DNA of 64,000 bases from Candidatus Desulfovibrio intestinavium (lineage in GTDB: Bacteria; Desulfobacterota; Desulfovibrionia; Desulfovibrionales; Desulfovibrionaceae). Positions 8,202 to 16,877 of the stretch are shown here, one piece after another. A model generated the notes under the pieces. That model did no database searches and was not told the origin of the DNA. It saw nothing but the letters and a program-made list of their open reading frames with translations. Location of the stretch: positions 124,001 to 188,000 of the forward strand of contig DWZD01000040.1 of assembly GCA_019118345.1 (NCBI GenBank), written 5' to 3'. The position numbers and the translations under genes are program-made. Within the stretch, counting starts at the first letter, position 1. The number at the start of each line of letters is the position of its first letter.

Positions 8202-9119
8202 TTATTTGAAAGCCTTTTCAAAATTGGGCACGACCTGCTTCTTGCGGCTCATGACGCCGTCCAGCCAGACGCTGTCGCCCGTGGCCTTGACCCCGAAAGC
8301 CTTTTCCACCACGGACGGATCATCGGAAACCAGCAGCATTTCCGAGCCTTCCTTCATGATGTCGGTCAGCAGCAGGAAGACGCTGTGCCGCCCTTCAGCC
8401 TTGACGCGGGCAATCTCCTGCTTGAGGCCGTCCTTGACCCCGTCCAGCAGCGAAAGGTCAACCACTTCCAGCTGACCGATGCCGACCTTGTGGCCGTTCA
8501 TGTCAAAATCCTTGTAGTCGCGGAACACCAGATCCCGCATGTCGGCGCCGTCCACGGCGCTCTTGACCTTGAACATTTCCATGCCCAGGGCCATGACATC
8601 GTCCACACCGGCAATGCGGGCCAACTTTTCCACGGCCTTCTTGTCCGCATCGGTACAGGTGGGCGACTTGAACATGACCGTATCCGACAGAATGGCGCAA
8701 AGCATGCCCCCCGCAATGGCGCGGGGAATCTCGATGCCATAGAAGTCATACATGCTGGTCAGCACCGTATTGGTGCAGCCCACGGGCCAGATCCAGGCTT
8801 CCAGCGGCAGGGAGGTGGTGATGTCGCCGAGCTTGTGATGATCCACAATGCCCAGCACCGTGGCGCTGTCCATGCCCTCGGGGGCTTGCGCCAGATCGGA
8901 ATAATCCACCAGATAGAGTTCCCGTCCGGCGACCGTCTCCACAATCTGCGGCGCGCTCAGGCCGAAACGTTCCAGCACGAAGGCCGTCTCCGGCGCGGGT
9001 TTGCCCTGCGCGGCGGGAACAACGTCAACGCCCCGCTTGGCATAGAGATCAGCGGCGGCAATGGCGGAAATGATGCTGTCGGTATCAGGATGCTTGTGAC
9101 CAAGAACATAGGCGGACAT
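8202..9119 (-). CDS. ppaC: Manganese-dependent inorganic pyrophosphatase (family II, DHH)
   Basis: 305 residues. Hydrolyses pyrophosphate to phosphate in the cytoplasm; in a sulfate reducer this pulls the ATP sulfurylase reaction forward. Metal-binding motifs are clear: GHKHPDTDS at residues 7-15, DYSD, the DHH signature VDHHKLGD, and SDTVMFKSPT. The C-terminal DHHA2 domain carries SRKKQVVP for substrate binding. The length is typical of family II without CBS inserts. The ATG at 9119 has AAGGAG upstream; the open frame continues upstream but without family similarity. A UUCG hairpin sits just before the ribosome site. Confidence 0.95.
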   Translation of the reverse strand: MSAYVLGHKHPDTDSIISAIAAADLYAKRGVDVVPAAQGKPAPETAFVLERFGLSAPQIVETVAGRELYLVDYSDLAQAPEGMDSATVLGIVDHHKLGDITTSLPLEAWIWPVGCTNTVLTSMYDFYGIEIPRAIAGGMLCAILSDTVMFKSPTCTDADKKAVEKLARIAGVDDVMALGMEMFKVKSAVDGADMRDLVFRDYKDFDMNGHKVGIGQLEVVDLSLLDGVKDGLKQEIARVKAEGRHSVFLLLTDIMKEGSEMLLVSDDPSVVEKAFGVKATGDSVWLDGVMSRKKQVVPNFEKAFK

Positions 9120-9134
9120 GATGACTCCTTGCAG

Positions 9135-9152
9135 CGCTGTCCGAAGACAGCG
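9135..9152 (-). promoter_or_regulatory. UUCG-tetraloop hairpin in the ppaC leader
   Basis: On the ppaC strand this reads CGCTGTC, TTCG, GACAGCG: a 7-bp perfect stem with the very stable UUCG loop, ending four bases before the AAGGAG ribosome site. No T-tract follows, so it is not a terminator. It may stabilise the mRNA end or affect initiation. Confidence 0.6.
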
Positions 9153-9261
9153 ATATGGGTGGTATGCGGCGGACAGCGTTCCGTGCCCGTCCCACGTCTT
9201 TGCAATATTTTGGCGCGGATTGCAAATCCCCGCGTTTTCCGATGCATCCCGGGCAAGGAGC

Positions 9262-10437
9262 TTACGATGCCCTGCCCCGTTTGCCCCCACTCCGCTTCGC
9301 AGGCGCGAGGGGAACTGCCCGCTCAGGGGCCTTGTCTTCACCCGCAGCAGACTCCTCCGCCCCGGGTGCCGCCGCTTCCCCGTGTTCTTCGCTGCCGGCG
9401 GCATGTTTCGCCGGCTGGGCCTTGGGGTGGGCTGCGTCATACACATGCAGCAGGTGTTCCAGGCTGACCTGCGTATACCGCTGGGTGGTGGTCAGCCGCT
9501 TGTGCCCCAGCAATTCCTGCACGCTGCGCAAGTCCGCCCCGGCATCCAGAAGGTGGGTGGCAAAGGAATGGCGCAGGGCATGGGGGGAAAAACGCCCGGA
9601 CAAGCCCGCCAGACCGGCCAGCCGCTCCATGATGCGCGCCGCTTCCCGACGCTGCAGACGCCTGCCGCGCACCCCCACGAACAGGGCATGCTCGCCATTG
9701 GCCGCCAGCAGGGCGCGATCCGCCAGCCAGTCCCGCAAGGCGCTCAAACAGGTGTCGGACAGGGGAGCCATGCGCTCCCGACCGCCCTTGCCCATGACCC
9801 GCACCACCCCGGCCGCTGCCTGTACGTCGTCCACATCAAGTCCCAGGGCTTCGGAAATGCGCAGTCCCGAACCATACAGCAGTTCGGCCAGCGCCCTGTC
9901 CCGCGAATGGCGCAAGGGGTCGGACGCCGTTTTTTCCTCAGCGTCCAGCACGGCAAAGACCTCATCCACATTGAGCACACGCGGCTGGTAGATCTCCTGC
10001 CGGGGATTGCGCACGGATTTTGCCACGTTTTCCCTGACCAGCCGCGCGCGCAGGGCATATTGAAAGAAACTCCGCACAGCGGCCAGCTTGCGGGACATGG
10101 AGGACTTGGCCTCGCCCTGGCGGAAGAGCTCCGCCAGAAAGGCCTGAACATCCCGCCGGTCAATATCGTCCGGTTGGCCGAGATCCCGCCCGCGGCCCGC
10201 GAGAAAGACGGCAAATTGCCGCAAATCCGCCCCATAGGCCCGCACGGTGGCTGCCGAAAGGCCCCGCTGCATTTCCAGCCAGCTTTCATGCGCTTCCAGC
10301 AGGGCAAGCGCCTGCCGGCCGACTTCGCGTCCGACAGCCTCCCGGGAGAGTGCCTGCCCCATGCCCGCGGGCGCAAGCCGCTCCTCCCGCCGCCCCCGGC
10401 GCGGCCCGCAACGTGCATCAGCCCTGCGCCCGCTCAT
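9262..10437 (-). CDS. Xer-family tyrosine recombinase (XerC/XerD-like)
   Basis: 391 residues. Xer recombinases resolve chromosome dimers at dif during division. An N-terminal SAM-like core-binding domain (about 42-140) precedes the catalytic domain with all key residues: R193 in GSGLRISEAL, K217 in VMGKGGRER, H286 and R289 in HALRHSFATHLL, H312 in LLGHKRLTTTQ and the nucleophile Y321. This set and LLGH.RLTTTQRYTQ are typical of chromosomal Xer proteins rather than phage integrases. About 60 residues of Ala/Glu/Lys-rich low complexity follow the core, longer than E. coli XerC. The start overlaps the dprA stop (ATGA), so translation is probably coupled. Confidence 0.9.
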   Translation of the reverse strand: MSGRRADARCGPRRGRREERLAPAGMGQALSREAVGREVGRQALALLEAHESWLEMQRGLSAATVRAYGADLRQFAVFLAGRGRDLGQPDDIDRRDVQAFLAELFRQGEAKSSMSRKLAAVRSFFQYALRARLVRENVAKSVRNPRQEIYQPRVLNVDEVFAVLDAEEKTASDPLRHSRDRALAELLYGSGLRISEALGLDVDDVQAAAGVVRVMGKGGRERMAPLSDTCLSALRDWLADRALLAANGEHALFVGVRGRRLQRREAARIMERLAGLAGLSGRFSPHALRHSFATHLLDAGADLRSVQELLGHKRLTTTQRYTQVSLEHLLHVYDAAHPKAQPAKHAAGSEEHGEAAAPGAEESAAGEDKAPERAVPLAPAKRSGGKRGRAS

Positions 10438-11780
10438 GCCGAAACCTCATAGCGCGCACCGGGCAGACGGCGAATCTGTCCGGCAAGTTCCAGCCGCAAC
10501 AGCAAAGGGGCCAGCGCCGCCGGAGTCAGTTGCAGCCCCGCGGCGAGATCGTCCACATGCTGCGGTGCGGCCTGCAACAGCCCCACCAGCGCCGCCGCAT
10601 CGCCGGAAAGATGCGCCGCAGCCGGAGACGGCGCGGAGGCGGCATTGGCCGGGGCCGCCCTCTCCTCGACCGCGGCACCGACCGTGACGGCGGCTGGACG
10701 CGACATCCCGGCAGCCGCGCCGCCAGCAGGCGGGGCAGCGGCAGCCGTCCGGGAGGCAACCGGCGTCCGCCCGGCCTGATCCTGCGGCCCGGACGCCTCT
10801 TCCGCCGCCAGCATGGCTTCCTCATCCAGCATCGTCCGCTCAATGCCATAGGGCCGCAGGCGATCCTGCAAGTCCCGCAAAATATCCTCGGCGCTGAAGA
10901 CGGGGTGCGCCCCCTGCCGAATCAGCTCCTGCGCGCCGCCGCAATGCCTGTCCAGCGCCGGGCCGGGTACGGCGTACACTTCCCGATTCTGCTCCAGTGC
11001 CGTGCGCGCGGTGATGAGACTGCCGGAGCGGGCGGCGGCCTCCACCACCAGAATCCCCAGGGACAGGCCGCTGATAATGCGGTTGCGAATCGGAAAGTGC
11101 TCGGGCAAAGGCGGCGTGCCCGGGGCAAATTCCGACAGCAGCAGCCCATGCTGCCGCATCCGTTCAAACAGGTTGGCGTTGCAGCGAGGATACGTCCTGT
11201 CGATGCCCGTTCCCAGCACGCCGATGCTGCGGCCAATCTCGCCCAGCGCGGCGGAATGGGCGTGCGCATCCACCCCTTGCGCCATGCCCGACACGATGAC
11301 GATGCCGCAGGCGGCAAGGCAGCGCGCCATGTGCGCAGCCACCCGGCAACCTTCCGGCGAAGCCCTGCGCGCCCCGACGACGGCCAGGGCAGGCGCTCGC
11401 AAGAGTCTCACATCCCCGAGGCAGTACAACAGAGCGGGCGCATCGACCAGGCTTTTGAGACAGGCGGGAAAGAGCGGATTGCTCCAGAGAAGAATGCCGC
11501 ACGAGAGCTGCCGCACGGCATCCCATTCACGTCGGGCCGTGGTTCGCCACGATCCCGAGGCCATATTCGTTGCCAGCGGCGAGTCCATGCCCGAGGAACG
11601 CCAGTGTTCAAGTTGCTGCAAGGCCGCAAAGGCGTTGCCGAAACGCTGCAGCAGACTGGCCTGAGTTCTCGGCCCCAGCCCGCGGCAATGACGCAAGGCG
11701 AGGCTGGCCCAGAATTCCTTGCGGCCAGCCTCGTCCAAATCCTGCCACGTCGGGCAGTGCGCTGATGCGGATGATATCAA
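10434..11780 (-). CDS. dprA: DNA-processing protein DprA
   Basis: 448 residues. DprA binds incoming single-stranded DNA and loads RecA in natural transformation; many non-competent bacteria keep it. The N-terminal part looks helix-hairpin-helix-like (CRGLGPRTQASLLQRFG). The Rossmann-like domain has the signatures VVGARRAS, GIVIVSGMAQGVDAHAH, GVLGTGIDRTYP, SEFAPGTPPLPEHFPIRNRI and SGSLITA. An Ala-rich linker leads to a C-terminal winged-helix domain (about 385-445). The only plausible start is a TTG at 11780, 11 bases after the previous gene's stop with a weak ribosome site, so the start is uncertain. It lies between the CpoB-like gene and the Xer gene in one transcription unit. Confidence 0.93.
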   Translation of the reverse strand: MISSASAHCPTWQDLDEAGRKEFWASLALRHCRGLGPRTQASLLQRFGNAFAALQQLEHWRSSGMDSPLATNMASGSWRTTARREWDAVRQLSCGILLWSNPLFPACLKSLVDAPALLYCLGDVRLLRAPALAVVGARRASPEGCRVAAHMARCLAACGIVIVSGMAQGVDAHAHSAALGEIGRSIGVLGTGIDRTYPRCNANLFERMRQHGLLLSEFAPGTPPLPEHFPIRNRIISGLSLGILVVEAAARSGSLITARTALEQNREVYAVPGPALDRHCGGAQELIRQGAHPVFSAEDILRDLQDRLRPYGIERTMLDEEAMLAAEEASGPQDQAGRTPVASRTAAAAPPAGGAAAGMSRPAAVTVGAAVEERAAPANAASAPSPAAAHLSGDAAALVGLLQAAPQHVDDLAAGLQLTPAALAPLLLRLELAGQIRRLPGARYEVSA

Positions 11781-11791
11781 GTTTTGCTCTG

Positions 11792-12928
11792 CTAGCGACC
11801 GATCCCGCTGGTACGGATCTTTCCGGCCGCTTCCGAATTGGGGAACTGTGCCAGAACCTGCTGATACTGCTGTCGGGCGCCCTGCTGATCGCCAAGGCGG
11901 CTCATGGTCATGCCGGCCTTGAGCATGGCATCGGCGCTCTTGTGGTGTGCGGGATAGCGTGAGCTGACCACCTGGAACTGGCCCAGCGCCTCGCGGAACT
12001 TGCCCTGCGAATACAGGGCTTCGCCAATCCAGTATTCGGCATTGGGCGCCAGCTTGCCCTGCGGATACTGCTGCAGGAACTGACGGAAACGCTGAATCCC
12101 CTCTTCGGTGCGACCGCTGCGCACGACCTGCAAGGCCGCCTGATATTCGGCATTTTCCGTTCGCGGCGAAGCGGACTGGGCAGGCCCGGCGGGAAGCGAG
12201 GGATAGGACTGGGGCTGCACGGCCGGAACGGCGCTGGCCGGCGACCCCTGAGCGGGCAGGGGCGCGCCGCTCATACTGGGCAATTGCGGCACGGGCACAT
12301 TGGCATCTCCCTTGCGGGAAGCCGGCGTGCCGGGCGTGGCGGACGACGGCGTGGACGCCGGCTGCTTGTCAGCCGGAGTGACTGCGGGAGCTGCCGCCGG
12401 GGGCGGTGTGATGGCGGGCATGGCTGCCGGAGGCATGCCAAGCTGGGAGGCGTCAGCGGGCGCCTGAGGTGCGGAAGGCGCGGGCGATGCCGGGGCAGCC
12501 GGAGCGGCTGAACGACGCTGTGCCGCAGGCTTGGCTGCCGGCTTGGAACCGGGGAAAGCCGTCGGCTTGGCGGAAGGATCTATCTTGCGCGATGCGGGAG
12601 CTGCGGCCTTGCTGTTGTCCTGCGGCTGCGGCGCCGGCTGCGCGGGTTCCCCACCGGGATTTTTCAGCTCGCTGGGCGTGGGATTATAGACGGGAATCGC
12701 CACCATGGACGTTTTGCCGCCGCGACGGGTACGCACTTCATAGGTCGTTTCGCTCAGAGTGGTGAGGCGCCGATCCAGTGAATCCATGCGCTGTTCCAGC
12801 TGGGAAATACGCTGCGCGTTTTCCAGCACCCCGGTTCGATTCTGCACGGTGGCATCTTCCAACTGCCGATAACCGCACCCGCTGGCCGTCACCAGGCACA
12901 GCAATGACAACAGTGTCAATTTATTCAT
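11792..12928 (-). CDS. CpoB/YbgF-like TPR lipoprotein (Tol-Pal associated type)
   Basis: 378 residues. A short signal with lipobox TASGC makes C18 the lipidation site. A coiled coil follows (about 25-62, NAQRISQLEQRMDSLDRRL), as in the trimerisation domain of YbgF/CpoB, then about 200 residues of Pro/Ala/Ser-rich linker and three C-terminal TPR repeats (about 255-375, EYQAALQVVRSGRTEEGIQRF). In E. coli CpoB coordinates outer-membrane constriction with peptidoglycan synthesis. The lipid anchor and very long linker differ from E. coli CpoB, which is a soluble periplasmic protein. No tol or pal genes are adjacent. AAGGA lies 5 bases before the ATG. Confidence 0.75.
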   Translation of the reverse strand: MNKLTLLSLLCLVTASGCGYRQLEDATVQNRTGVLENAQRISQLEQRMDSLDRRLTTLSETTYEVRTRRGGKTSMVAIPVYNPTPSELKNPGGEPAQPAPQPQDNSKAAAPASRKIDPSAKPTAFPGSKPAAKPAAQRRSAAPAAPASPAPSAPQAPADASQLGMPPAAMPAITPPPAAAPAVTPADKQPASTPSSATPGTPASRKGDANVPVPQLPSMSGAPLPAQGSPASAVPAVQPQSYPSLPAGPAQSASPRTENAEYQAALQVVRSGRTEEGIQRFRQFLQQYPQGKLAPNAEYWIGEALYSQGKFREALGQFQVVSSRYPAHHKSADAMLKAGMTMSRLGDQQGARQQYQQVLAQFPNSEAAGKIRTSGIGR

Positions 12929-13249
12929 TTTTCCTTCGCTCCTCTTCATCAGGAAAAACTCGAAATTAATGTGAAACATGAAGAACTCTCTGCCCTTCAA
13001 GATATTCTTCCTGTAAAAAATAAAGAACTTCGCCCGTCAAGGCAAGTCCAGAATGTCCACTCTTCCGCATTTTCCTGAAAAAAACGCTGCGCCGGACAAA
13101 GTTGGACAAGGCCGCATTCTTGACTTGCGGCCATGCGTTTTTTCAGGCACAAGATTCCTGCGTTTGCGCGCGTTCCGCGCGGCCTTGCGGCCGACATGAC
13201 AGGGGGCAGGCTCTCCCCTTTCACCTTTAGCTCGAGAGAAGGCGGTGGC
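12929..13249. other. Divergent intergenic region
   Basis: Between the divergent CpoB-like lipoprotein and the membrane-protein gene. It is AT-rich at 12950-13030 and holds TTGAC-like hexamers on both strands (13034-13039 on minus, 13117-13122 on plus), but none has a convincing -10 partner at 16-18 bases. The open frame of the plus-strand gene extends back to 13133 without a ribosome site. Confidence 0.4.
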
Positions 13250-14206
13250 ATGCAGGACTTTCTCGCCCATAATCCCGTATTGCAGTCTGTGCTGGACATG
13301 ACGGTCATCGCTGTTCCGCTGGCAGTCCTCTTTGCCTTCTGCGGCATGAACATCCTGTGCGTCACGGGCGAAATCCTCTCCCTGCGCCGCCGTCGCGCCT
13401 TTTACGGAAAATGCGCCCTGCAGCTGGCCCTGCTCGGGCAGGGGCTTGGCTGGGCCCTGCTGGTAGGGGGGCGCGTCTGGCTCCACTTTATGGAAAAGGG
13501 CCTGCCCGAGCAGAACTTCCTGACTTCGGTGCATGAAGCCTGTTGGATGGTGCTGGGCCTTGCCGTCATTTTCAGCTGCATCTATTTTATGCTGTGGAAA
13601 ACGCTGGCTCAGCAGTTTCCCCTTGTCCATATCGGCCTCGGCATGGTGAGCGCCCTGCAAGGCGTGCTGTCCCTGCTGCTGGTGCTGGCCGGCATGCGCC
13701 TCAGCGCCATTATCAACATGCCGCTTGACAAGGAGACGACCATTGTGCCGGGCGATGTGCTGCTGCCCGTCTGGGGCACGGATTACGCCACGACCCTCTG
13801 CTATGCTCCCCTGCTCCTGCTGGGCATGCCTGCCGCTTTTGCCTGCGTCTGGCTGCTGATGCGGCGCAAGCGGGACGATTACGGTCGCGATCATTACAAT
13901 GTGGTATTGCCGTGGTGCGCCTGCTGGGCGCGCAATGCCTGGGGGCTGATCTGGCTTTTGCTGCTGGTCTTCAGCGGCCTGGAAGTCTATGGGCGGCTGC
14001 AGGCGGGCAGCCTTGCCGCTGCGGATGGCGTCACGGCCGGCATCCGCGTCCTGCTCTGGCTCATCCCCCCCCTGCTCTGGCTCATGGCAACGCGCAGCGC
14101 AACCCCCATGCGCCACAAGGCCGGGCTTGTGCTGGCCCTGCTCATCAGTTGCGCCTTCATGCTGCCCTGCTTCATGGGACTGACAAGCTGGACGCCCCAG
14201 CCCTGA
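13250..14206 (+). CDS. Multi-spanning membrane protein of unknown function
   Basis: 318 residues with about eight predicted membrane segments (roughly 16-38, 54-76, 95-117, 126-147, 183-205, 229-247, 262-281 and 292-311). It has short loops and positively charged cytoplasmic stretches (SLRRRRAF, LMRRKRDDYGRDHY). Several His, Trp and Tyr residues lie in or near the membrane (HEACWMVL, FPLVHIGLGM), but I see no heme, quinone or transporter signature that names a family. I chose the ATG at 13250 because GAAGG lies upstream and the protein becomes hydrophobic soon after; the longer frame from 13133 adds an Arg-rich unlikely N-terminus. Confidence 0.7.
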   Translation: MQDFLAHNPVLQSVLDMTVIAVPLAVLFAFCGMNILCVTGEILSLRRRRAFYGKCALQLALLGQGLGWALLVGGRVWLHFMEKGLPEQNFLTSVHEACWMVLGLAVIFSCIYFMLWKTLAQQFPLVHIGLGMVSALQGVLSLLLVLAGMRLSAIINMPLDKETTIVPGDVLLPVWGTDYATTLCYAPLLLLGMPAAFACVWLLMRRKRDDYGRDHYNVVLPWCACWARNAWGLIWLLLLVFSGLEVYGRLQAGSLAAADGVTAGIRVLLWLIPPLLWLMATRSATPMRHKAGLVLALLISCAFMLPCFMGLTSWTPQP

Positions 14207-14656
14207 CGGGCGTCAAACGACAGCGGGACGTCGCCGTTTGCCGGGGGAAGAGCCGTGCGGTTCTTCCCCCGATTGCGTTCCGGGCCGCATTGACAACGCG
14301 GCCTTCCGCCTGGGCGAAGGATCGCATGGCGCAACACGCCCTTCCGCGAATCTGCCGGCATGCAAGCATCTGCCGGCATGGCAGAAAGGAGGCCTTCTGG
14401 TTCCGCACCGCCCGCGCCGGCAGATGCGGGCCTCCCGCACATGCGCCGCGGCACAAACCGTTTTCAGGCCTTCGACCGGCACGCCCCCGGGCTGGGGCCA
14501 TACGGCCCCCCATGCCGGGTCAGCAGGCTGGGCCTTGTCCCGCAAGCTCCCAGCCCTTGGCGGCCTGACCCAGACCGCGCATCCACACGATCTTCGGGCG
14601 CAAAAAAACCCGGCGCAGGAACGCCGGGTCGCAACCATCGCAGATGCCGCACCGTC
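14207..14656. other. Intergenic region with a repeated 13-mer
   Basis: No gene seen between the convergent membrane-protein and TPR genes. ATCTGCCGGCATG occurs exactly at 14350-14362 and 14368-14380, and its first ten bases occur inverted at 14416-14425, so a long-range hairpin can form. A minus-strand terminator closes the region. Confidence 0.45.
14602..14630 (-). terminator. Rho-independent terminator of the receiver/TPR gene
   Basis: On the minus strand, ACCCGGCG, short loop, CGCCGGGT and seven T, starting about 26 bases after the stop. Confidence 0.85.
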
Positions 14657-16042
14657 TCAGGAGGCCGCGCCGCTTTCCGCTGCCTTGAGCTGAGCCAGCA
14701 GCTTCTTGGCCGGTTCGTAATCCGGATCCAGTTCCAGAGAAATTTCCGCCGCCTGCCGGGCCTTGTCCTTGCTGTAGCCGAAGGAGAGCACCTGCGCCAT
14801 ATTGTAGGCCACCACGGGCGAGGTGCGCGGCAGGCTGGAATTGAGGGCAAGGGCCTTGAGCATGAAACGATTGGCATTTTCATACTCCTTGCCTTCGGCA
14901 TGGGCCATAGCGATATTGTAAAAGAGTTCGCTGGAATTGGGGGCAATCTGCAGGGCGCGCTTGTATTCCACAATGGCGTCCAGCCAGCGTCCCTGCTTGC
15001 GCAGGCAGATGCCCAGCTGATTGAACGTGGTCAAATCGTCGGCCGTCAGATCCTTTCCCTTGAGTTCAAGGCATTTGCGCAAATATTTTTCGGCCTGCGC
15101 GGGATCCTTTTCCTGCAGGGACATGGCGATCTTTTCCGACATGAGCGCCACCTGCTGCATGGCGTTCTTGTAGGCGCGGTTCACGGCCCCGTCAAAAAGT
15201 TTCTTGGCCTCGTCCATATTGCCCATTTCCATCTGCAGCTCGGCCATTTCCACCTTGCGCTGCGCATTCATGGGCGAAAGCTCGTCCAGCCGCTTGAGAT
15301 ACTCAAGCTGCATATCCGTCTTGCCGTCCTCCTTGGCAAGATCCACCAATTTCTGCAGGGGTTCAAGATAGTCCTGCGAATACTTGCAGGCCCGTTCGTA
15401 GGCAATTTGCGCCTTGTCCCTGCTGCCGGAGACGCGCAGGGCATCCCCCAGCACCACATACCCCGAGGCGCTGTCCGGCTTGACCTTGAGCACCCCCTGC
15501 GTGATCTTGATGGCCTCGCTGCCCACATTGCGGACAACGAACTTGCGGGCCTTGTCCAGCAACTGCCGGATGACGCTCGGCTCGCGCAGGGTGATTGCCA
15601 TCTTGTCGATGAGGTCAATACTGCTGATGGGCTTGAGAATGAAATTGTCCGCGCCGGATTCGTAGAGGAGCATGATGCGCGCCTTTTCCGACGAGGTCGT
15701 CATGGCAAAGATGCGCAAATCGGGAAAGCTCTCCTTGAACTGCCGTACCATGAAACTGGTTTCGCCGGAACCGCTCATGACGCTTTCAATGAAGAGCGCC
15801 GGACGTTTGCCGGCAGCAAAGGAATCCGTAATGGCCTTGAGCAGGCGGCTCGGATCCGGCACGAACACCACCAGTTCTGCGGCGGGCAAAGCCATCTCCT
15901 TGACCGTGGCGCGCAGAAGACTCAGAATGGTCGGATCATCCGACAGGCAGAGCAGCTGCCCGTGCCGCTTGGTGAAGTATTCGCGGATAATCGTTTTTTG
16001 CTTGTTTTGTTTCTGTTTTGCCTGAAAATCTGCAAAAGCCAT
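14657..16042 (-). CDS. Receiver-like (pseudo-response regulator) and TPR protein
   Basis: 461 residues, no signal peptide. Residues about 28-150 resemble a CheY-like receiver: acidic pair SDD (34-36), TTSSEKARIM after strand 4, and the conserved Lys in FILKPIS (K137). The expected phospho-acceptor Asp after strand 3 is replaced by Glu (ALFIESVMSG, E86). The rest is a TPR array (about 165-455), e.g. GRWLDAIVEYKRALQIAPN and NSSELFYNIAMAHAEGKEY. Such proteins act as scaffolds in signalling; with Glu the receiver is probably locked or read by binding only. The ATG at 16042 has GGAG upstream. Monocistronic, with its own terminator. The partner is unknown. Confidence 0.8.
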   Translation of the reverse strand: MAFADFQAKQKQNKQKTIIREYFTKRHGQLLCLSDDPTILSLLRATVKEMALPAAELVVFVPDPSRLLKAITDSFAAGKRPALFIESVMSGSGETSFMVRQFKESFPDLRIFAMTTSSEKARIMLLYESGADNFILKPISSIDLIDKMAITLREPSVIRQLLDKARKFVVRNVGSEAIKITQGVLKVKPDSASGYVVLGDALRVSGSRDKAQIAYERACKYSQDYLEPLQKLVDLAKEDGKTDMQLEYLKRLDELSPMNAQRKVEMAELQMEMGNMDEAKKLFDGAVNRAYKNAMQQVALMSEKIAMSLQEKDPAQAEKYLRKCLELKGKDLTADDLTTFNQLGICLRKQGRWLDAIVEYKRALQIAPNSSELFYNIAMAHAEGKEYENANRFMLKALALNSSLPRTSPVVAYNMAQVLSFGYSKDKARQAAEISLELDPDYEPAKKLLAQLKAAESGAAS

Positions 16043-16481
16043 TCTTTGCTCCAACGTGCATGGATTATATCCGACCCCAGCTCCGCACCACGACACGACA
16101 TGTCGCGGCAGAAGCAGCATGCATGGCATGGGCCGCACCGCCCGGTACGCCGTCAGGGCGGCAGCCCGTCCCCCGGCAGCCGGATCCTGTGCATTCCGCC
16201 CCTGATGCCGGCTCCATCTGGCGCTGCGGCCGCCCCGCGGGCGAAGCCTTTTTCGTGAGAAGGGGCAAGGGCACGGCGGCGCATGCTCCGTTTCCCGCTG
16301 CAGAGGCAGCCTGCCCAACCGTCAAAAAAAGGGGAGACGCCTCCCCTTTTTCCCACACGCCGTACCGCGCATTCATCGTGCCGGGGAAAAGCCCCTTCCG
16401 CAAGCGAAATGCGGAAGCGGCATGCCTTCCCCTGAGCATGATCGGACGGGATGCGCTGGCTACCGCGAAAGCCGTGCCCTT
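16043..16481. other. Intergenic region with terminator and hairpins
   Basis: No gene supported. It holds the terminator at 16324-16352 and a perfect 8-bp hairpin, CTTCCGCA/TGCGGAAG, at 16395-16417. The outer bases GGGGAA and TTCCCC could extend that hairpin. Confidence 0.5.
16324..16352. terminator. Bidirectional-type terminator
   Basis: AAAAAGGGGAG, loop ACGC, CTCCCCTTTTT. T-tracts exist on both strands; the likely user is the minus-strand gene ending at 16482. Confidence 0.85.
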
Positions 16482-16877
16482 TCAGGCCTGGAGGGACAAA
16501 CCTCCTTGCGCGGACTGAGCACAGATCTGACTGTACCCACCACCCCGCAGCATCGATTTTCCTCCGGACATGGCGCTGTTGAAAAACTGCATTTCACTTT
16601 CGTTCAGATACTTCCGAGCCGTATACAGGTCAAAGAAGTTCTTTTCTTCCTGACTGAGTACGGCAGACGGATCCTCTGACACCATCCCCTGTTCCAACGA
16701 CTGGACACTGCCGGCTCCCATGACCGCGATGCCGCGGGAATCTGCCTTTCCCGTCACCGGCTGATCAAGCTTGGCCTCAAGCGTTTGTGCGAATGAGCTG
16801 CCCCCCGCAGCCTGCCGCAGACGTGCTGCCTCTGAAAGCGACAGAGGCCGGGCCATGCCCAAGCTGTTGATGTTCAT
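16482..16877 (-). CDS. Small hypothetical protein
   Basis: 131 residues, family not recognised. The N-terminal 70 residues look disordered (SLSEAARLRQAAGGSSFAQTL), the middle forms a likely helical pair (LSQEEKNFFDLYTARKYL, NESEMQFFNSAMSGGKSML) and the tail is Gly/Gln-rich. No signal peptide or membrane segment is present. The helical part loosely recalls small flagellar rod-associated proteins, but the resemblance is too weak for a name. A strong ribosome site (GGGAGGGAG) precedes the ATG. The gene is isolated, has its own terminator, and is preceded by a markedly AT-rich region with repeated motifs, which suggests separate regulation. Confidence 0.75.
   Translation of the reverse strand: MNINSLGMARPLSLSEAARLRQAAGGSSFAQTLEAKLDQPVTGKADSRGIAVMGAGSVQSLEQGMVSEDPSAVLSQEEKNFFDLYTARKYLNESEMQFFNSAMSGGKSMLRGGGYSQICAQSAQGGLSLQA

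Noticed and set aside
9262-10437. Phage or island integrase
   Set aside because: Full Xer signature, operon with dprA, and no attachment repeats or phage genes around it.
14360-16258. 632-codon plus-strand frame opposite the receiver/TPR gene
   Set aside because: The minus-strand frame has clear TPR and receiver motifs, a ribosome site and a terminator; this one has none.
16482-16877. FlgJ/rod-binding protein
   Set aside because: Similarity is confined to a vague helical pattern and no flagellar genes are near.
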